Shown: in pieces, positions 1-8,057 of the stretch
Position numbering within the stretch: position 1 is the stretch's first letter
Layout: each line of letters opens with the position of its first letter
Assembly (NCBI GenBank): GCA_963695675.1
Contig: CAVOGY010000001.1
Span: forward strand, 1 to 64,000
Reading direction: 5' to 3'
Source: DASUPK01 sp963695675
GTDB taxonomy: Bacteria; Actinomycetota; Thermoleophilia; Solirubrobacterales; 70-9
DNA length: 64,000 nucleotides
Notes under the pieces: model-generated
Database searches by the model: none
Told to the model about the DNA's origin: nothing
What the model saw: the letters and a program-made list of their open reading frames with translations, nothing else
Position numbers and translations under genes: made by a program

Positions 1-126
1 AGCCGTCTCCGTTCCCGTCTCTGCGCCCATGCGGGCGTGCAGGCTCTCGTCGATCAGCCCGTGCTTCGGTTTGTCGAGCAGCTCATAGATCAGCAGAGGT
101 TGTCCGATGTATGCGTTCCAGCGGCA
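1..126 (-). pseudogene. class II glutamine amidotransferase N-terminus, cut by the window edge, start codon lost
   Basis: Reading leftward, the 42 codons from 126 to 1 give a protein beginning CRWNAYIGQPLLIYELL and continuing DKPKHGLIDESLHARMG. This matches the N-terminus of class II (Ntn-type, EgtC-like) glutamine amidotransferases, where the Cys after the initiator Met is the nucleophile. Here the codon before that Cys (127-129) is TGA. The local sequence GTGATGCCGC looks like GTGATGTGCCGC that has lost one TG of a TGTG pair, so the start is out of frame. The gene runs off the left edge and its C-terminus is not visible. Either a real start-region deletion or a sequence error is possible. 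The family call rests on the conserved N-terminal motif only. Confidence 0.55.
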
Positions 127-295
127 TCACGGCCCCTCGACGACGATTCCACGTGAAATCCCTGCTCGTTGTGGAATTTCGGTAGTTAGCACGGAGGGAT
201 CGGCGCTCGCGTCCGCGTACGCTCGAGCTGCCCGTCGCGTACATCAACTGCATCATCAGCGAGCGCCGAATGATTGAAATCCCTGGCATCGTCCG

Positions 296-589
296 GTGGC
301 CCTTGATCGGCTCGTGGCTGTGCTTGCACTGATAGGGATCGTGATTGTCGTCTTGGCGGCGATCACTCTGGCGAGTTACTGGCGGCGCGCTCAGATGCAG
401 GGCCAAGAGCCGGTCGACCCAGCGAGGGTGGAGCGGGAGGTCTACGACAAGCTTTACGGAGCCCGCTCGCGCGGGCTCGAGGTGGCCGAGGCGTCGCGGC
501 CTGAGCCCGAGCCGAAGCAACGGACTCGCGCCAAGACGGGAATAGGCGCCAAGCGGCCGGCACCTGCCCGGAAGGCCGCGGCCGGCTAA
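296..589 (+). CDS. small single-pass membrane protein, function unknown
   Basis: The frame opens with GTG and encodes 97 residues. A hydrophobic segment at about residues 6-28 (VAVLALIGIVIVVLAAITLA) is followed by a short basic stretch (YWRRAQ), a charged middle part and an Ala/Lys/Arg-rich tail. This fits a small N-terminally anchored protein with a cytoplasmic tail. No family is recognised. No strong ribosome-binding site is visible before the GTG and no better in-frame start is present. Codon use is typical of the window. Confidence 0.5.
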   Translation: MALDRLVAVLALIGIVIVVLAAITLASYWRRAQMQGQEPVDPARVEREVYDKLYGARSRGLEVAEASRPEPEPKQRTRAKTGIGAKRPAPARKAAAG

Positions 590-644
590 GAGCGATAGCG
601 TCTCTCGACATCTGAAATCTGCCTCCCTATCGGAAGGAATCCCA

Positions 645-1154
645 ATGGCCGACAGACCAGTGTTCCTCTACGCCGCCATCTACGACGACGATGCCGACGC
701 CGAGGCCGACTACGAGGCGGTGTTCGACCTCCACGCCGCCGGAGCGATCGGGACCTTCGACTCGGCGGTGATCGAGAAGGACGAGGACGGCAAGGTCCAC
801 GTCCACAAGACCGAGAAGCCCACCCAGCACGGCGCCTGGACCGGAGCCGCCGTCGGCGCCGTGGTTGGAATCATCTTCCCGCCCGCGATCATCGGCAGCG
901 CGATCGTCGGCGCCGGCGCCGGCGGACTGATCGGCCACCTGAGGGGCGGAGTCTCGCGCGACGATCTCAAGGACCTCGGCGACGAGCTCGAGGCCGGAAA
1001 CGCCGCCGTGATCGTGCTCGGCGAGTCGAAGATCCAGGAGCAGCTCGAGAAGGCGATGACGCGCTCGAACAAGCTGATCGAGAAGCAGGTCGATGCCGAC
1101 GCCGACGAGCTCAAGCGCGAGATCGACGCGGCGGCCAAGGAGGACTCGGGCTAA
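645..1154 (+). CDS. DUF1269-type membrane-associated protein
   Basis: The 169-residue protein starts at an ATG preceded by GGAAGGAA. Residues 1-50 form an acidic N-terminal domain (YAAIYDDDADAEADYEAVFDL) typical of the DUF1269 family. Residues 64-98 are a Gly/Ala-rich hydrophobic hairpin with an FPPAIIG turn. Residues 100-165 are charged and helical (DDLKDLGDELEAGNAAVIVLGE). Proteins of this family are widespread in Actinobacteria and are often linked to stress, but no activity is established. The gene stands alone, pointing toward the antiporter gene that follows on the other strand. Confidence 0.8.
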   Translation: MADRPVFLYAAIYDDDADAEADYEAVFDLHAAGAIGTFDSAVIEKDEDGKVHVHKTEKPTQHGAWTGAAVGAVVGIIFPPAIIGSAIVGAGAGGLIGHLRGGVSRDDLKDLGDELEAGNAAVIVLGESKIQEQLEKAMTRSNKLIEKQVDADADELKREIDAAAKEDSG

Positions 1155-1163
1155 GGACCCTGC

Positions 1164-2438
1164 CTAGCTGCTCTTGATGAGCGCCCGGGGCCGCGTCACC
1201 GCTACCGGGGCACTCTCCAGTGGCGGTGCCTTGTCGGGGGGGTGGCGCTCGAACCAGTCCGCGTAGCGGTCGGCCAGGGGAGCGGCGGTGAGGCCGTGGG
1301 CGAAGACCGAAAGGCCAACGGTCAGGTAGGTAGCGAGGACGATCAGGTGCTCGTGTGGAAGCTGGGACTCCTCGATCACGATCACCGCAAACACGATCGA
1401 GGCTAGACCGCGGGGCCCGAACCAGCCGAGGAAGCCGAGCGTCGGCAGCCGAACGTGCGAGCCGAGCATGGCGATGGCCACAGGCACCATTCGCACGACC
1501 GTCAGGCTGAGGACCGCGTAGAGGGCGAGCTCCCAGCTCAGGTCGCCGAGCGCGGGGCCGAGCAGGATCGCCCCGAAGATGATGAAGGTGACCCCGTTGA
1601 GCACGCTGCCGACCTCCTCGGTGAGCCGGTTCATCTCCCCGGGGTCCCGCCTGATCACGGCCCGGAAGACCATGCCGGCGACGAATGCTCCGATGAAGCC
1701 CGATCCGTGCAGCGCTGCGGCGGTGCCGTAGGCAAGGGCCGCGCCGGCGGCCGGGATCACCTGGCGCCAGGCGCCCTCGATCAGATTTCTGGGGCCGGCA
1801 TAGATGACGATGGCTCCGATCAGGAGGCCGGCGGCGACCCCCCCGACGATCCCATAGCCGACCTCCTCGACCAGAAGCGTGATCCCGGTTCGCCCTCCGG
1901 AGATGCCCGATTCGACATCCGCGGCCGCCACGGCGGCGAAGAGCAGGGGCACGCAGATCCCATCGTTGAGCCCGCTCTCGACGTTCAGGCCCTGGCGGAT
2001 CCGACCCGGGACGCGCGGGTCGGTGACGACCGCCTGGCCGAGGGCGGCGTCGGTCGGCGCCAGGATCACCCCGATGATGACGGCTTCCCAGAAGGTCAGC
2101 TCGCCGAAGATCACGCCGGCCGCAAGCGCTCCGAGGGCGATCGTCAGCGGCAGCCCGATCCCGAGCAGGCGGATCGGCACCGAGGCCTCGCGCCGCAGCG
2201 CTCTGAGGTCGATGCGCGAGGCGTCCGAGAAGAGCACGAGCGCCAGCGTCGCCTCGGCAAGTGCTCGCTCGGTCGAGCTGGTGCTCGAGAGGCTGACTTC
2301 GTCGAGGACCTTGGGGCCGACGAGGAGCCCGATCGAGACGAACAGGATCGCGGGGGTGATCGGCGATCCGGACAGCGGCTTCGAGACCGTGGCGACGGCG
2401 ATCAGCGCCAGCGCCACGATCGTCAGTGACCACTCCAT
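1164..2438 (-). CDS. CPA1-family Na+(K+)/H+ antiporter
   Basis: The 424-residue protein is almost wholly hydrophobic, with about 12 predicted membrane segments. It carries the CPA1 signatures APTDAALG around residue 130, with the ion-binding Asp, then ESGLNDG at residues 154-160 and GPRGLAS near the C-terminal third. It should exchange monovalent cations for protons across the cytoplasmic membrane. There is no long C-terminal regulatory domain; the last 40 residues are a short cytoplasmic tail. It faces the DUF1269 gene tail to tail, and the SulP permease gene lies just upstream on the same strand. Confidence 0.85.
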   Translation of the reverse strand: MEWSLTIVALALIAVATVSKPLSGSPITPAILFVSIGLLVGPKVLDEVSLSSTSSTERALAEATLALVLFSDASRIDLRALRREASVPIRLLGIGLPLTIALGALAAGVIFGELTFWEAVIIGVILAPTDAALGQAVVTDPRVPGRIRQGLNVESGLNDGICVPLLFAAVAAADVESGISGGRTGITLLVEEVGYGIVGGVAAGLLIGAIVIYAGPRNLIEGAWRQVIPAAGAALAYGTAAALHGSGFIGAFVAGMVFRAVIRRDPGEMNRLTEEVGSVLNGVTFIIFGAILLGPALGDLSWELALYAVLSLTVVRMVPVAIAMLGSHVRLPTLGFLGWFGPRGLASIVFAVIVIEESQLPHEHLIVLATYLTVGLSVFAHGLTAAPLADRYADWFERHPPDKAPPLESAPVAVTRPRALIKSS

Positions 2439-2500
2439 TCAGATCCGTTCGATCACGGTTGATCTCCGGCTCGCAGCCTATTGCCGCGCCGTGAGCCCCG

Positions 2501-4186
2501 TTAGCCCTCCGCGACGACCTGCTTCACAGCCTGGTCGACAGTGGGATACGCGGCATCGAGAATCGAATCGCCCGGAGTGGCGTGGATGACATCGCGAACC
2601 TGACCGATGTTTCGGGCGATCACCACCCGGACGCCATCAGCCTCTAGTTCTCGTGCCACCTGGTCGAGGACCTGGGCCGCCGTCACATCGATGAAGGGGA
2701 CCGTCTCCGCATCGATGACGACTGCGTGAAGGTCGGGGCGCCTCGCGGTGCCGCGGATCTCCCGTGCAACCGGCTCGGCATTGGCGAAGAACAGCCCTCC
2801 CTCGATCCTCAGCACCGCGATTCCGTCGACACGCCGGTTCTCCGGATGCCGATCGAGATCCGAGAAGTGCCCACTCGGGCCGGGGACTCTCCCGAGCTCT
2901 GTCACCGGCGGCCGAGACGCGCGGTAGAGGAGCAGGAGGAGCGAGATCAGCACTCCGATGAACAGTCCGGCCAGGGTTCCGAAGATCATCACCCCAAGCA
3001 TCGCGACGACCGCTGCAATGAAGTCGACCCGAGCCGCAAATCCGTAGGCTCGGCCGAGCCGGGCGCTGTAGACGCGATAGAAGTCGCGTAGCGCCGAGAA
3101 GTCGATCAAGTCGATCAGGGCGACGATCACAACGGCCGCCAGGGTTGCCACGGGCAGGCTTTCGAAAAAGCCCGTGAGAACGAGCAGGGTGAGCGTCGTC
3201 AAACCGGCGGCGATCAGCCCGACGAGTTGGGTCCGACCGCCGGCGGTGCTGCTCACCGCGGTCTTGGACAGGCTCCCGTTGACCGCGAACCCACCGGAAA
3301 TCCCAGCGCCGAGGTTCGCTGCTCCGAGGCCAATCAGCTCACGGTTCGGGTCGATCTCCTGGTTTTCCCGCTGGGCATATGTCTTGGCGGTCCCCAGGCT
3401 CTCGGAAAAACCGACCAGCATCACCCCCAAAGCTGCGGCCGCGAGGCCCCCGAAGCGGTCGAGACTGACGTCCGGGACAGACGGCGAAGGGAGGCCGGGC
3501 TCGATGGAGCCCACGATCGCCACCCCGTGAGCGTCGAGGTTGAACAGCTCAACGGCGCCGACTCCCAAGACCACCGCCGCCAGCGGCCCTGGGATCGCCC
3601 GGGTCACTCGAGGAAGCCCGAGCAGCACCGCGAGCGACCCAACCCCGACCAGGAGCGTGATGCCGCTGGTCTCATCGACGTTGCTCAGAAAGTCCCAGGC
3701 TCTCTCGAAGAAGTGACCGTGGCCGCTTTCGACACCGAACAGCTTCGGGATCTGGCCGACGATGACCGTCAGCGACAGGCCGACGATGAACCCCTTGAGC
3801 ACGGGTTCGGAAACAAAGTTCGCCAGAAATCCGAGGCGCAAGACGCCGGCGATGAGCGCGGCCAGTCCGACGCAGATTGCGAGCGCAGCCGTTGTCGCAA
3901 GGAACTGCCCTCCGCTCCCCGAAACGGCGTTCCCGACGATCACAGCCGACAGCGCCGCCGCGGCGGTGGATGGCCCGGTGATCAGGTGCCGCGAGCTGCC
4001 GAGAGCCGCGTAGAGAACCAACGCGGCCGGGGCTGCATAGAGGCCGACGACGGGTGGGACCCCCGCAATCGTCGCGTAGGCCAGCGCCTCGGGCACGAGT
4101 ACGGCCCAGACCGTCAGCCCAGCGAGCACGTCCCAGCGGACCCAGTCGCGCTGGTAATTCCTCAGCGATGAAAACAAGTGGCTCAC
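2501..4186 (-). CDS. SulP-family anion permease with C-terminal STAS domain
   Basis: This 561-residue protein has the SulP layout: a membrane domain of 10-14 segments (about residues 20-425, including VWAVLVPEALAYATIAG and GGFAVNGSLSKTAV) and a C-terminal STAS domain (about 453-555, with AVVIDAETVPFIDVTAAQVL). SulP proteins carry sulfate, bicarbonate or other anions; the substrate cannot be told from sequence. Two beta-carbonic anhydrase genes occur elsewhere in this window, so bicarbonate is one possibility. The ATG at 4186 begins MSHLFSSLRNYQRDW, a normal SulP N-terminus. Confidence 0.88.
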   Translation of the reverse strand: MSHLFSSLRNYQRDWVRWDVLAGLTVWAVLVPEALAYATIAGVPPVVGLYAAPAALVLYAALGSSRHLITGPSTAAAALSAVIVGNAVSGSGGQFLATTAALAICVGLAALIAGVLRLGFLANFVSEPVLKGFIVGLSLTVIVGQIPKLFGVESGHGHFFERAWDFLSNVDETSGITLLVGVGSLAVLLGLPRVTRAIPGPLAAVVLGVGAVELFNLDAHGVAIVGSIEPGLPSPSVPDVSLDRFGGLAAAALGVMLVGFSESLGTAKTYAQRENQEIDPNRELIGLGAANLGAGISGGFAVNGSLSKTAVSSTAGGRTQLVGLIAAGLTTLTLLVLTGFFESLPVATLAAVVIVALIDLIDFSALRDFYRVYSARLGRAYGFAARVDFIAAVVAMLGVMIFGTLAGLFIGVLISLLLLLYRASRPPVTELGRVPGPSGHFSDLDRHPENRRVDGIAVLRIEGGLFFANAEPVAREIRGTARRPDLHAVVIDAETVPFIDVTAAQVLDQVARELEADGVRVVIARNIGQVRDVIHATPGDSILDAAYPTVDQAVKQVVAEG

Positions 4187-4402
4187 AGAGCCTTACGGGC
4201 GATAGGCAACCTACCCTCCAGCCGCTCTGCGGACAAGGACGTGATCTCCGCCGGGTGTTGCCCCATGCGTGCGCCATGCCAGATGCCGAGGGCGTTCAGC
4301 TCGGCAGGGTGGAGTCCGGGCGGGTCGGGCCCGAACCGTCCTGGTCCGTTCTCAGCCTGATGGTGGTCCTGCCGGTACAGCAAACGAGGCCAGTCACTGG
4401 AA

Positions 4403-5236
4403 CTAGCCGCTTGAGTCGAGCGAGACACCGATGATCGTGAGGCGTCGGTTCAGCGTGTCGAGACCGAAGGCAGCCAGCGCCCCGTCATCTACGCCGAGGG
4501 CATCGAAGGCGCCCTCGCTCGGCGGCGAGACGGCCTCGGCGACAGCGGGCAGCAGGCTGAGCAGGCGATCGCGGACGACCTCACCCATGCGCTCGTCTTG
4601 GCTAACCGCCTCGCGCAGGAACCAGGTCCCGTAGGCGATGTGGCGCTGCTCATCCGAGCCGATCCTCGAGTAGCCGTCGACGAAGCCGGGCAGAAGCTCG
4701 CGCTCACGGAGCAGATCGAGGAGGAAGTGCGAAGTGACCAGGCCGAGCGTTCCCTCGATGACCATGTGGTAGATCGTCACGAAGTCGACCTTGGCCTCAC
4801 GATCCGTGGGATCGAGGCGTAGCCGATCGTGGGCCTGGACCAGGGCCTGGTCGAAGATCTGCTTGAACGGCGCCCCGAGAACGTCCCGCGAGCGGGCGAC
4901 GTGGGCGGCGATCGTCGCCGGGTCCGCGATCACCTCGTCCTGGAAGCGCTTGTAGAACTGCATGTGGCGGACCTCGTCGACCAGCTGCGTCGACAGGAAG
5001 CTGCCCTCCTCCTCGTCGTCCTGGGCTAGGACCAAGCCAACGAACTGGGTTGAGATCCGCTCCTCGGCCACCATCAACGAGCTCAGAGCGAAGTAGAGGA
5101 GTTGGCGCTCGCTCTCCTCAAGTCCTGCCCAGTCGACCGGGTCGCGGGAGAGATCGATGTCCTGGGCCGCCCAGTGGGCGTGCTCCCAGTCGAGGTAGAG
5201 CTCCTGCGGGTCCTTGAGCGCGACCCGAGTGCTCAT
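4403..5236 (-). CDS. ribonucleotide-reductase R2-like diiron oxidase, third gene of the arsR operon
   Basis: The 277-residue helical protein has a complete ferritin-like diiron ligand set in R2 order: E58 or E59 (MVAEERI), E88 and H91 (DEVRHMQF), E161 (VIEGTL), E196 and H199 (DEQRHIAYG). This matches ribonucleotide reductase beta subunits and the R2-like ligand-binding oxidases. It is shorter than most class I R2 proteins, and no alpha-subunit gene is nearby. Its ATG overlaps the stop of the arsM reading frame as ATGA, implying translational coupling and co-transcription with arsR-arsM. A role in arsenic or oxidative stress is inferred only from this context. The substrate is unknown. Confidence 0.8.
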   Translation of the reverse strand: MSTRVALKDPQELYLDWEHAHWAAQDIDLSRDPVDWAGLEESERQLLYFALSSLMVAEERISTQFVGLVLAQDDEEEGSFLSTQLVDEVRHMQFYKRFQDEVIADPATIAAHVARSRDVLGAPFKQIFDQALVQAHDRLRLDPTDREAKVDFVTIYHMVIEGTLGLVTSHFLLDLLRERELLPGFVDGYSRIGSDEQRHIAYGTWFLREAVSQDERMGEVVRDRLLSLLPAVAEAVSPPSEGAFDALGVDDGALAAFGLDTLNRRLTIIGVSLDSSG

Positions 5237-6128
5237 GCTGGAACGCGAGCGCGGATGATCGCCGAGCCGGCCAGATCGTGGACGCGATGGGTCTCGCTGA
5301 TCTCGATGTCGGTGAAGCCCGCGGCCTTGAGCTCGTCACGAAAGTCGGCCTCGGTCAGCGCCCCGGCGATGCAGCCGGTCCACTGCCCGATGTCCCGCTG
5401 GTCTCCTCGTCTATGCCCTCGTCAGCGATCACATCGGTGACAGCGAAGCGGCCACCGGGCTTGAGCACCCGGGCGGCCTCGCGCAAGACGGCTGACTTGT
5501 CGCCGGAGAGGTTGATCACGCAGTTCGAGATCACGACGTCGATCGAGTTGGCCGGCAACGGGACGGCCTCGATGTTGCCCTTGAGGAACTCGACGTTCCG
5601 GGCGCCGGCCTCGGCCTGGTTGCGCCGGGCCAGCTCGAGCATTTCGTCGGTCATGTCGAGGCCGTAGGCCCTCCCCATTGGGCCGACACGGCGAGCGGAG
5701 AGGAGGACATCGATGCCGCCACCAGAGCCGAGGTCGAGCACCGTCTCGCCCTGGTGCAGATCTGCAACGGCGGTTGGGTTGCCGCAGCCGAGCGAGCCCA
5801 GTCGGGCCGCGTCCGGAAGATCTGCGCGGTCGGAGATTTCATAGAGGCCGGCGCCGAACTGCTGGTCTCCACAAGCGTCCGGGAGGTGGGTCCCGCAGCC
5901 ACACGACCCGCTGGCCGCTTCGGAGGAGCCGCAGCAGGCCACGCGGCCCTCTTGGACGGCAACGGCGGCCGCGGCATAGCGCTCACGCACCGTCTCGCGG
6001 ACATCGTCGGCCTGGCCCGCGGAGCAGCCGCAGTTCGAGCCGCCCTGGCCGCAGCAATCGGCCTTGGCCTCAGGCTCGCAGCAGGTCTCCTGCACCTCAG
6101 CCGAACAGCAGCCCGCTACTTCAGCCAT
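5233..6128 (-). pseudogene. arsM: arsenite S-adenosylmethionine methyltransferase ArsM, with a frameshift near 5410
   Basis: ArsM methylates As(III). The Rossmann motif LDLGSGGGIDVLL lies at residues 131-143, and conserved cysteines occur at GCGNP (C115) and SNCVINLS (C203). The N-terminal 40 residues are unusually Cys-rich, with CC pairs at 7-8, 16-17 and 25-26 and CGC at 33-35. The uninterrupted frame stops at 5355, but after EGIDEET the conserved C-terminus (RDIGQWTGCIAGALTEADF onward) continues in another frame to a TGA at 5233-5235. A single base is therefore missing near 5407-5415. The last catalytic Cys (WTGC) lies beyond the lesion, so the protein as read would lack it. The start overlaps arsR by 13 bp. 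Confidence 0.85.
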
Positions 6129-6469
6129 CCAGCGAGCTCCTCCAGCGCATCAGGCTCGACGTAGTAGTAGGCCCAGAGGCCGCGACGTTCTGAGCCGACG
6201 ATCCCGGCCTCGCGCAAGACCTTCAGGTGATGCGAGACGGTCGGCTGCGAGAGGTCGAAAAGGGGGACGAGCTCGCAGACGCAGACCTTGCCGGCATGCT
6301 TGCGCAGGACGTCGACGAGCTGCATGCGGATCGGATCGCCGAGTGCCTTGGCGACGGTGGCCATGCGCTCGGCCTGCTCGCGCTCGATGTCGGGGTAGAC
6401 GACCGGCTCGCAGCAGGGCTGGCCGGGCGGGCGCTTCTGCTTCGGGGCAAGCTCCAGATCGACAGCCAT
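6116..6469 (-). CDS. arsR: ArsR-family metalloregulatory repressor
   Basis: This 117-residue winged-helix protein contains the alpha-3 metal site KVCVCELVPLF (C63, C65) followed by the recognition helix LSQPTVSHHLKVLREAG. An extra CC pair at residues 19-20 (QPCCEP) could add thiol ligands. As(III) or Sb(III) binding would release it from DNA. It is the first gene of the leftward arsR-arsM-R2-like operon and probably represses itself and the divergent arsC-aquaporin operon through the palindrome at 6479-6492. Confidence 0.92.
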   Translation of the reverse strand: MAVDLELAPKQKRPPGQPCCEPVVYPDIEREQAERMATVAKALGDPIRMQLVDVLRKHAGKVCVCELVPLFDLSQPTVSHHLKVLREAGIVGSERRGLWAYYYVEPDALEELAGWLK

Positions 6470-6510
6470 CGATTTACCTTAATCAATTGAATAGATGGAT
6501 GTCAAGCTTT
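6470..6510. promoter_or_regulatory. divergent ars promoter region with ArsR operator-like palindrome
   Basis: Between arsR (leftward) and arsC (rightward) there is an AT-rich patch, rare in this window. TTAATCAATTGAAT at 6479-6492 is a near-perfect inverted repeat resembling ArsR boxes of the ATCAA/TTGAT type. A good -35 element for arsR (TTGACA read on the minus strand, 6500-6505) overlaps it at normal spacing, with a weak -10 at about 6477-6482. Repressor bound here could block both directions. The operator role is inferred from position and symmetry. Confidence 0.6.
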
Positions 6511-6548
6511 ACGATTCGATCACCAAGGAGGCAAGAGGAGGGGCGAGC

Positions 6549-7187
6549 ATGGCGATCGAACTTGACCAGGCGACCAAGAGACACATCGAGCGCTCCGTTG
6601 ACGTGCTCGCAGAGGAGTTCCCCGGGATCTTCTCGCGGGAGACGATCGACGCCTACGTGCAACAGAGCCTCGACGAGTTCGCCGAGGCACGGTTTCCCGA
6701 CTTCATCCCGCTCATGGTGGAGCGCTTCTCCCGCGAGCGGCTTCGGGCGCTGGCCCAGGCGGAGGGCAAAGTGACCAAAGAGGTCCCCGAGGTCCTCTTT
6801 GTCTGCGTCCACAACTCGGGGCGCAGCCAGATGGCCGCCGGACTGCTCGACAAGCTCGCCGAGGGGCGCGTCCACGTGCGCTCGGCCGGCTCGGACCCGG
6901 CCGACCAGCTCAACCCGAACGCGGTCGAGGCGATGGAGGAGGTCGGCGTCGACATCTCCAAGGAGTTCCCCAAGCCGCTCACCGACGAGGTCGTGCGGGC
7001 CGCCGACGCCGTGATCACGATGGGCTGCGGGGACGCCTGCCCGATCTATCCGGGCAAGCGCTACGAGGACTGGGAGCTCGAGGACCCGGCTGGCAAGGAC
7101 CTCGAGACCGTGCGGCGGATTCGGGACGAGATCAGCGAGCGCGTGGACGGGCTCGTTGCCAGCCTGACCACCACAAGCACCGCCTAA
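6549..7187 (+). CDS. arsC: arsenate reductase ArsC, low-molecular-weight phosphatase type with N-terminal helical domain
   Basis: Taken from the ATG at 6549, which follows a strong GAGGAGGGG ribosome-binding site, the protein has 212 residues. An in-frame upstream ATG at 6495 lies close to the promoter and is less likely. Residues 1-75 form a helical domain seen in mycobacterial-type ArsC. Residues 80-205 are the phosphatase-like fold, with the C-X5-R loop VCVHNSGRS (C86, R92), further cysteines C160 and C164 (MGCGDACP) and the LEDP motif with D179. This type couples As(V) reduction to thioredoxin or mycothiol. It is the first gene of the rightward ars operon. Confidence 0.9.
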   Translation: MAIELDQATKRHIERSVDVLAEEFPGIFSRETIDAYVQQSLDEFAEARFPDFIPLMVERFSRERLRALAQAEGKVTKEVPEVLFVCVHNSGRSQMAAGLLDKLAEGRVHVRSAGSDPADQLNPNAVEAMEEVGVDISKEFPKPLTDEVVRAADAVITMGCGDACPIYPGKRYEDWELEDPAGKDLETVRRIRDEISERVDGLVASLTTTSTA

Positions 7188-7898
7188 TTGGTCGACGCTT
7201 CGCTAGGGCGCCGCCTGCTGGCCGAGTTCCTAGGCTCAGCCTTCCTGGCCGCCGTCGTGATCGGCTCCGGGATCGCCGCAGCCAACCTTTCCCCCGGCGA
7301 CATCGGCCTGCAGCTCTTCGAAAACGCTGCCGCGACCGCGGCGGGCCTGTTCACGATCATCCTCATGTTCGGGCCGGTCTCCGGCGGCCACTTCAACCCC
7401 GTCGTCTCGCTGGTGGACGCGAGCTTCGGCGGCCTCCGCTGGCGGCACGCCCTCGCCTACATCCCCGCCCAGGTCGCGGGCTGCATCGCTGGGGCGATCA
7501 CCGCCAACGCGATGTTCGCCCTGGCGGCGATCAGCATCTCCGACAAGCACCGCGCCTCGGAGGCACACCTCTTCGCCGAGGTGATCGCGACGCTCGGTCT
7601 GCTGCTGGTGATCTTCTCCCTGGCGCGGACGCGCCGCGGCTCACTCGCCCCGGCGGCGGTCGGCGCCTACATCGGCGCTGCCTACTTCTTCACCAGCTCG
7701 ACCAGCTTCGCTAACCCAGCGATCACGGTCGGGCGAATGTTCTCCGACACCTTCGCCGGCATCGCGCCCGCTTCCGTGCCGGGCTTCGTTGTCGCCCAGC
7801 TCATCGGCGGCGTGGTCGCTATCGGCCTGATCCGCGCCCTCTACCCGGACATCACTCCGGATGAGGCGGCCGAGGTAATGCTGCCTCACGAAGTCTGA
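7188..7898 (+). CDS. MIP-family channel, probable arsenite efflux aquaglyceroporin
   Basis: The 236-residue membrane protein has six predicted helices and the two MIP half-helix motifs, HFNPVVS in the first half and FANPAIT in the second. The TTG start at 7188 directly follows the TAA of arsC, so the two genes are almost certainly co-translated. In some soil bacteria an AqpS-like channel replaces an ArsB/Acr3 pump and lets As(III) made by ArsC leave the cell. That role is inferred here from linkage; no ArsB or Acr3 gene is in the window. A two-hairpin repeat begins immediately after the stop. Confidence 0.85.
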   Translation: MVDASLGRRLLAEFLGSAFLAAVVIGSGIAAANLSPGDIGLQLFENAAATAAGLFTIILMFGPVSGGHFNPVVSLVDASFGGLRWRHALAYIPAQVAGCIAGAITANAMFALAAISISDKHRASEAHLFAEVIATLGLLLVIFSLARTRRGSLAPAAVGAYIGAAYFFTSSTSFANPAITVGRMFSDTFAGIAPASVPGFVVAQLIGGVVAIGLIRALYPDITPDEAAEVMLPHEV

Positions 7899-7938
7899 CT
7901 TTTCCATGCGAAGCGCCGCTTTTCGTCCCAAAGCGGCT
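7899..7938. repeat. A+B stem-loop repeat after the ars aquaporin gene
   Basis: A type A remnant (TTTTCCATGCGAAG) is followed by a type B hairpin with arms GCCGCTTT and AAAGCGGC around a CGTCCC loop. It starts within two bases of the aquaporin stop codon, which suggests a transcript-end role. It is the only clear member of the family in the first 40 kb besides the decayed copy near 18.9 kb. Confidence 0.7.
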
Positions 7939-8057
7939 ATTTCGGCGGACGCTACGGCGACGCAGTGAGGCTTCCGCACCCCGCGCGATAGCGACGAGGA
8001 TTAAGGCTGGCGGGGCCCCGAACGGAAGGGTGAACGCGAGCCTGACATTGTTGGCCC

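Noticed and set aside
1455..2429. Long plus-strand frame antisense to the CPA1 antiporter
   Set aside because: It is an antisense shadow in GC-rich DNA: composition is Arg/Asp/Gly/Gln-rich without any motif, while the opposite strand encodes a clear antiporter.
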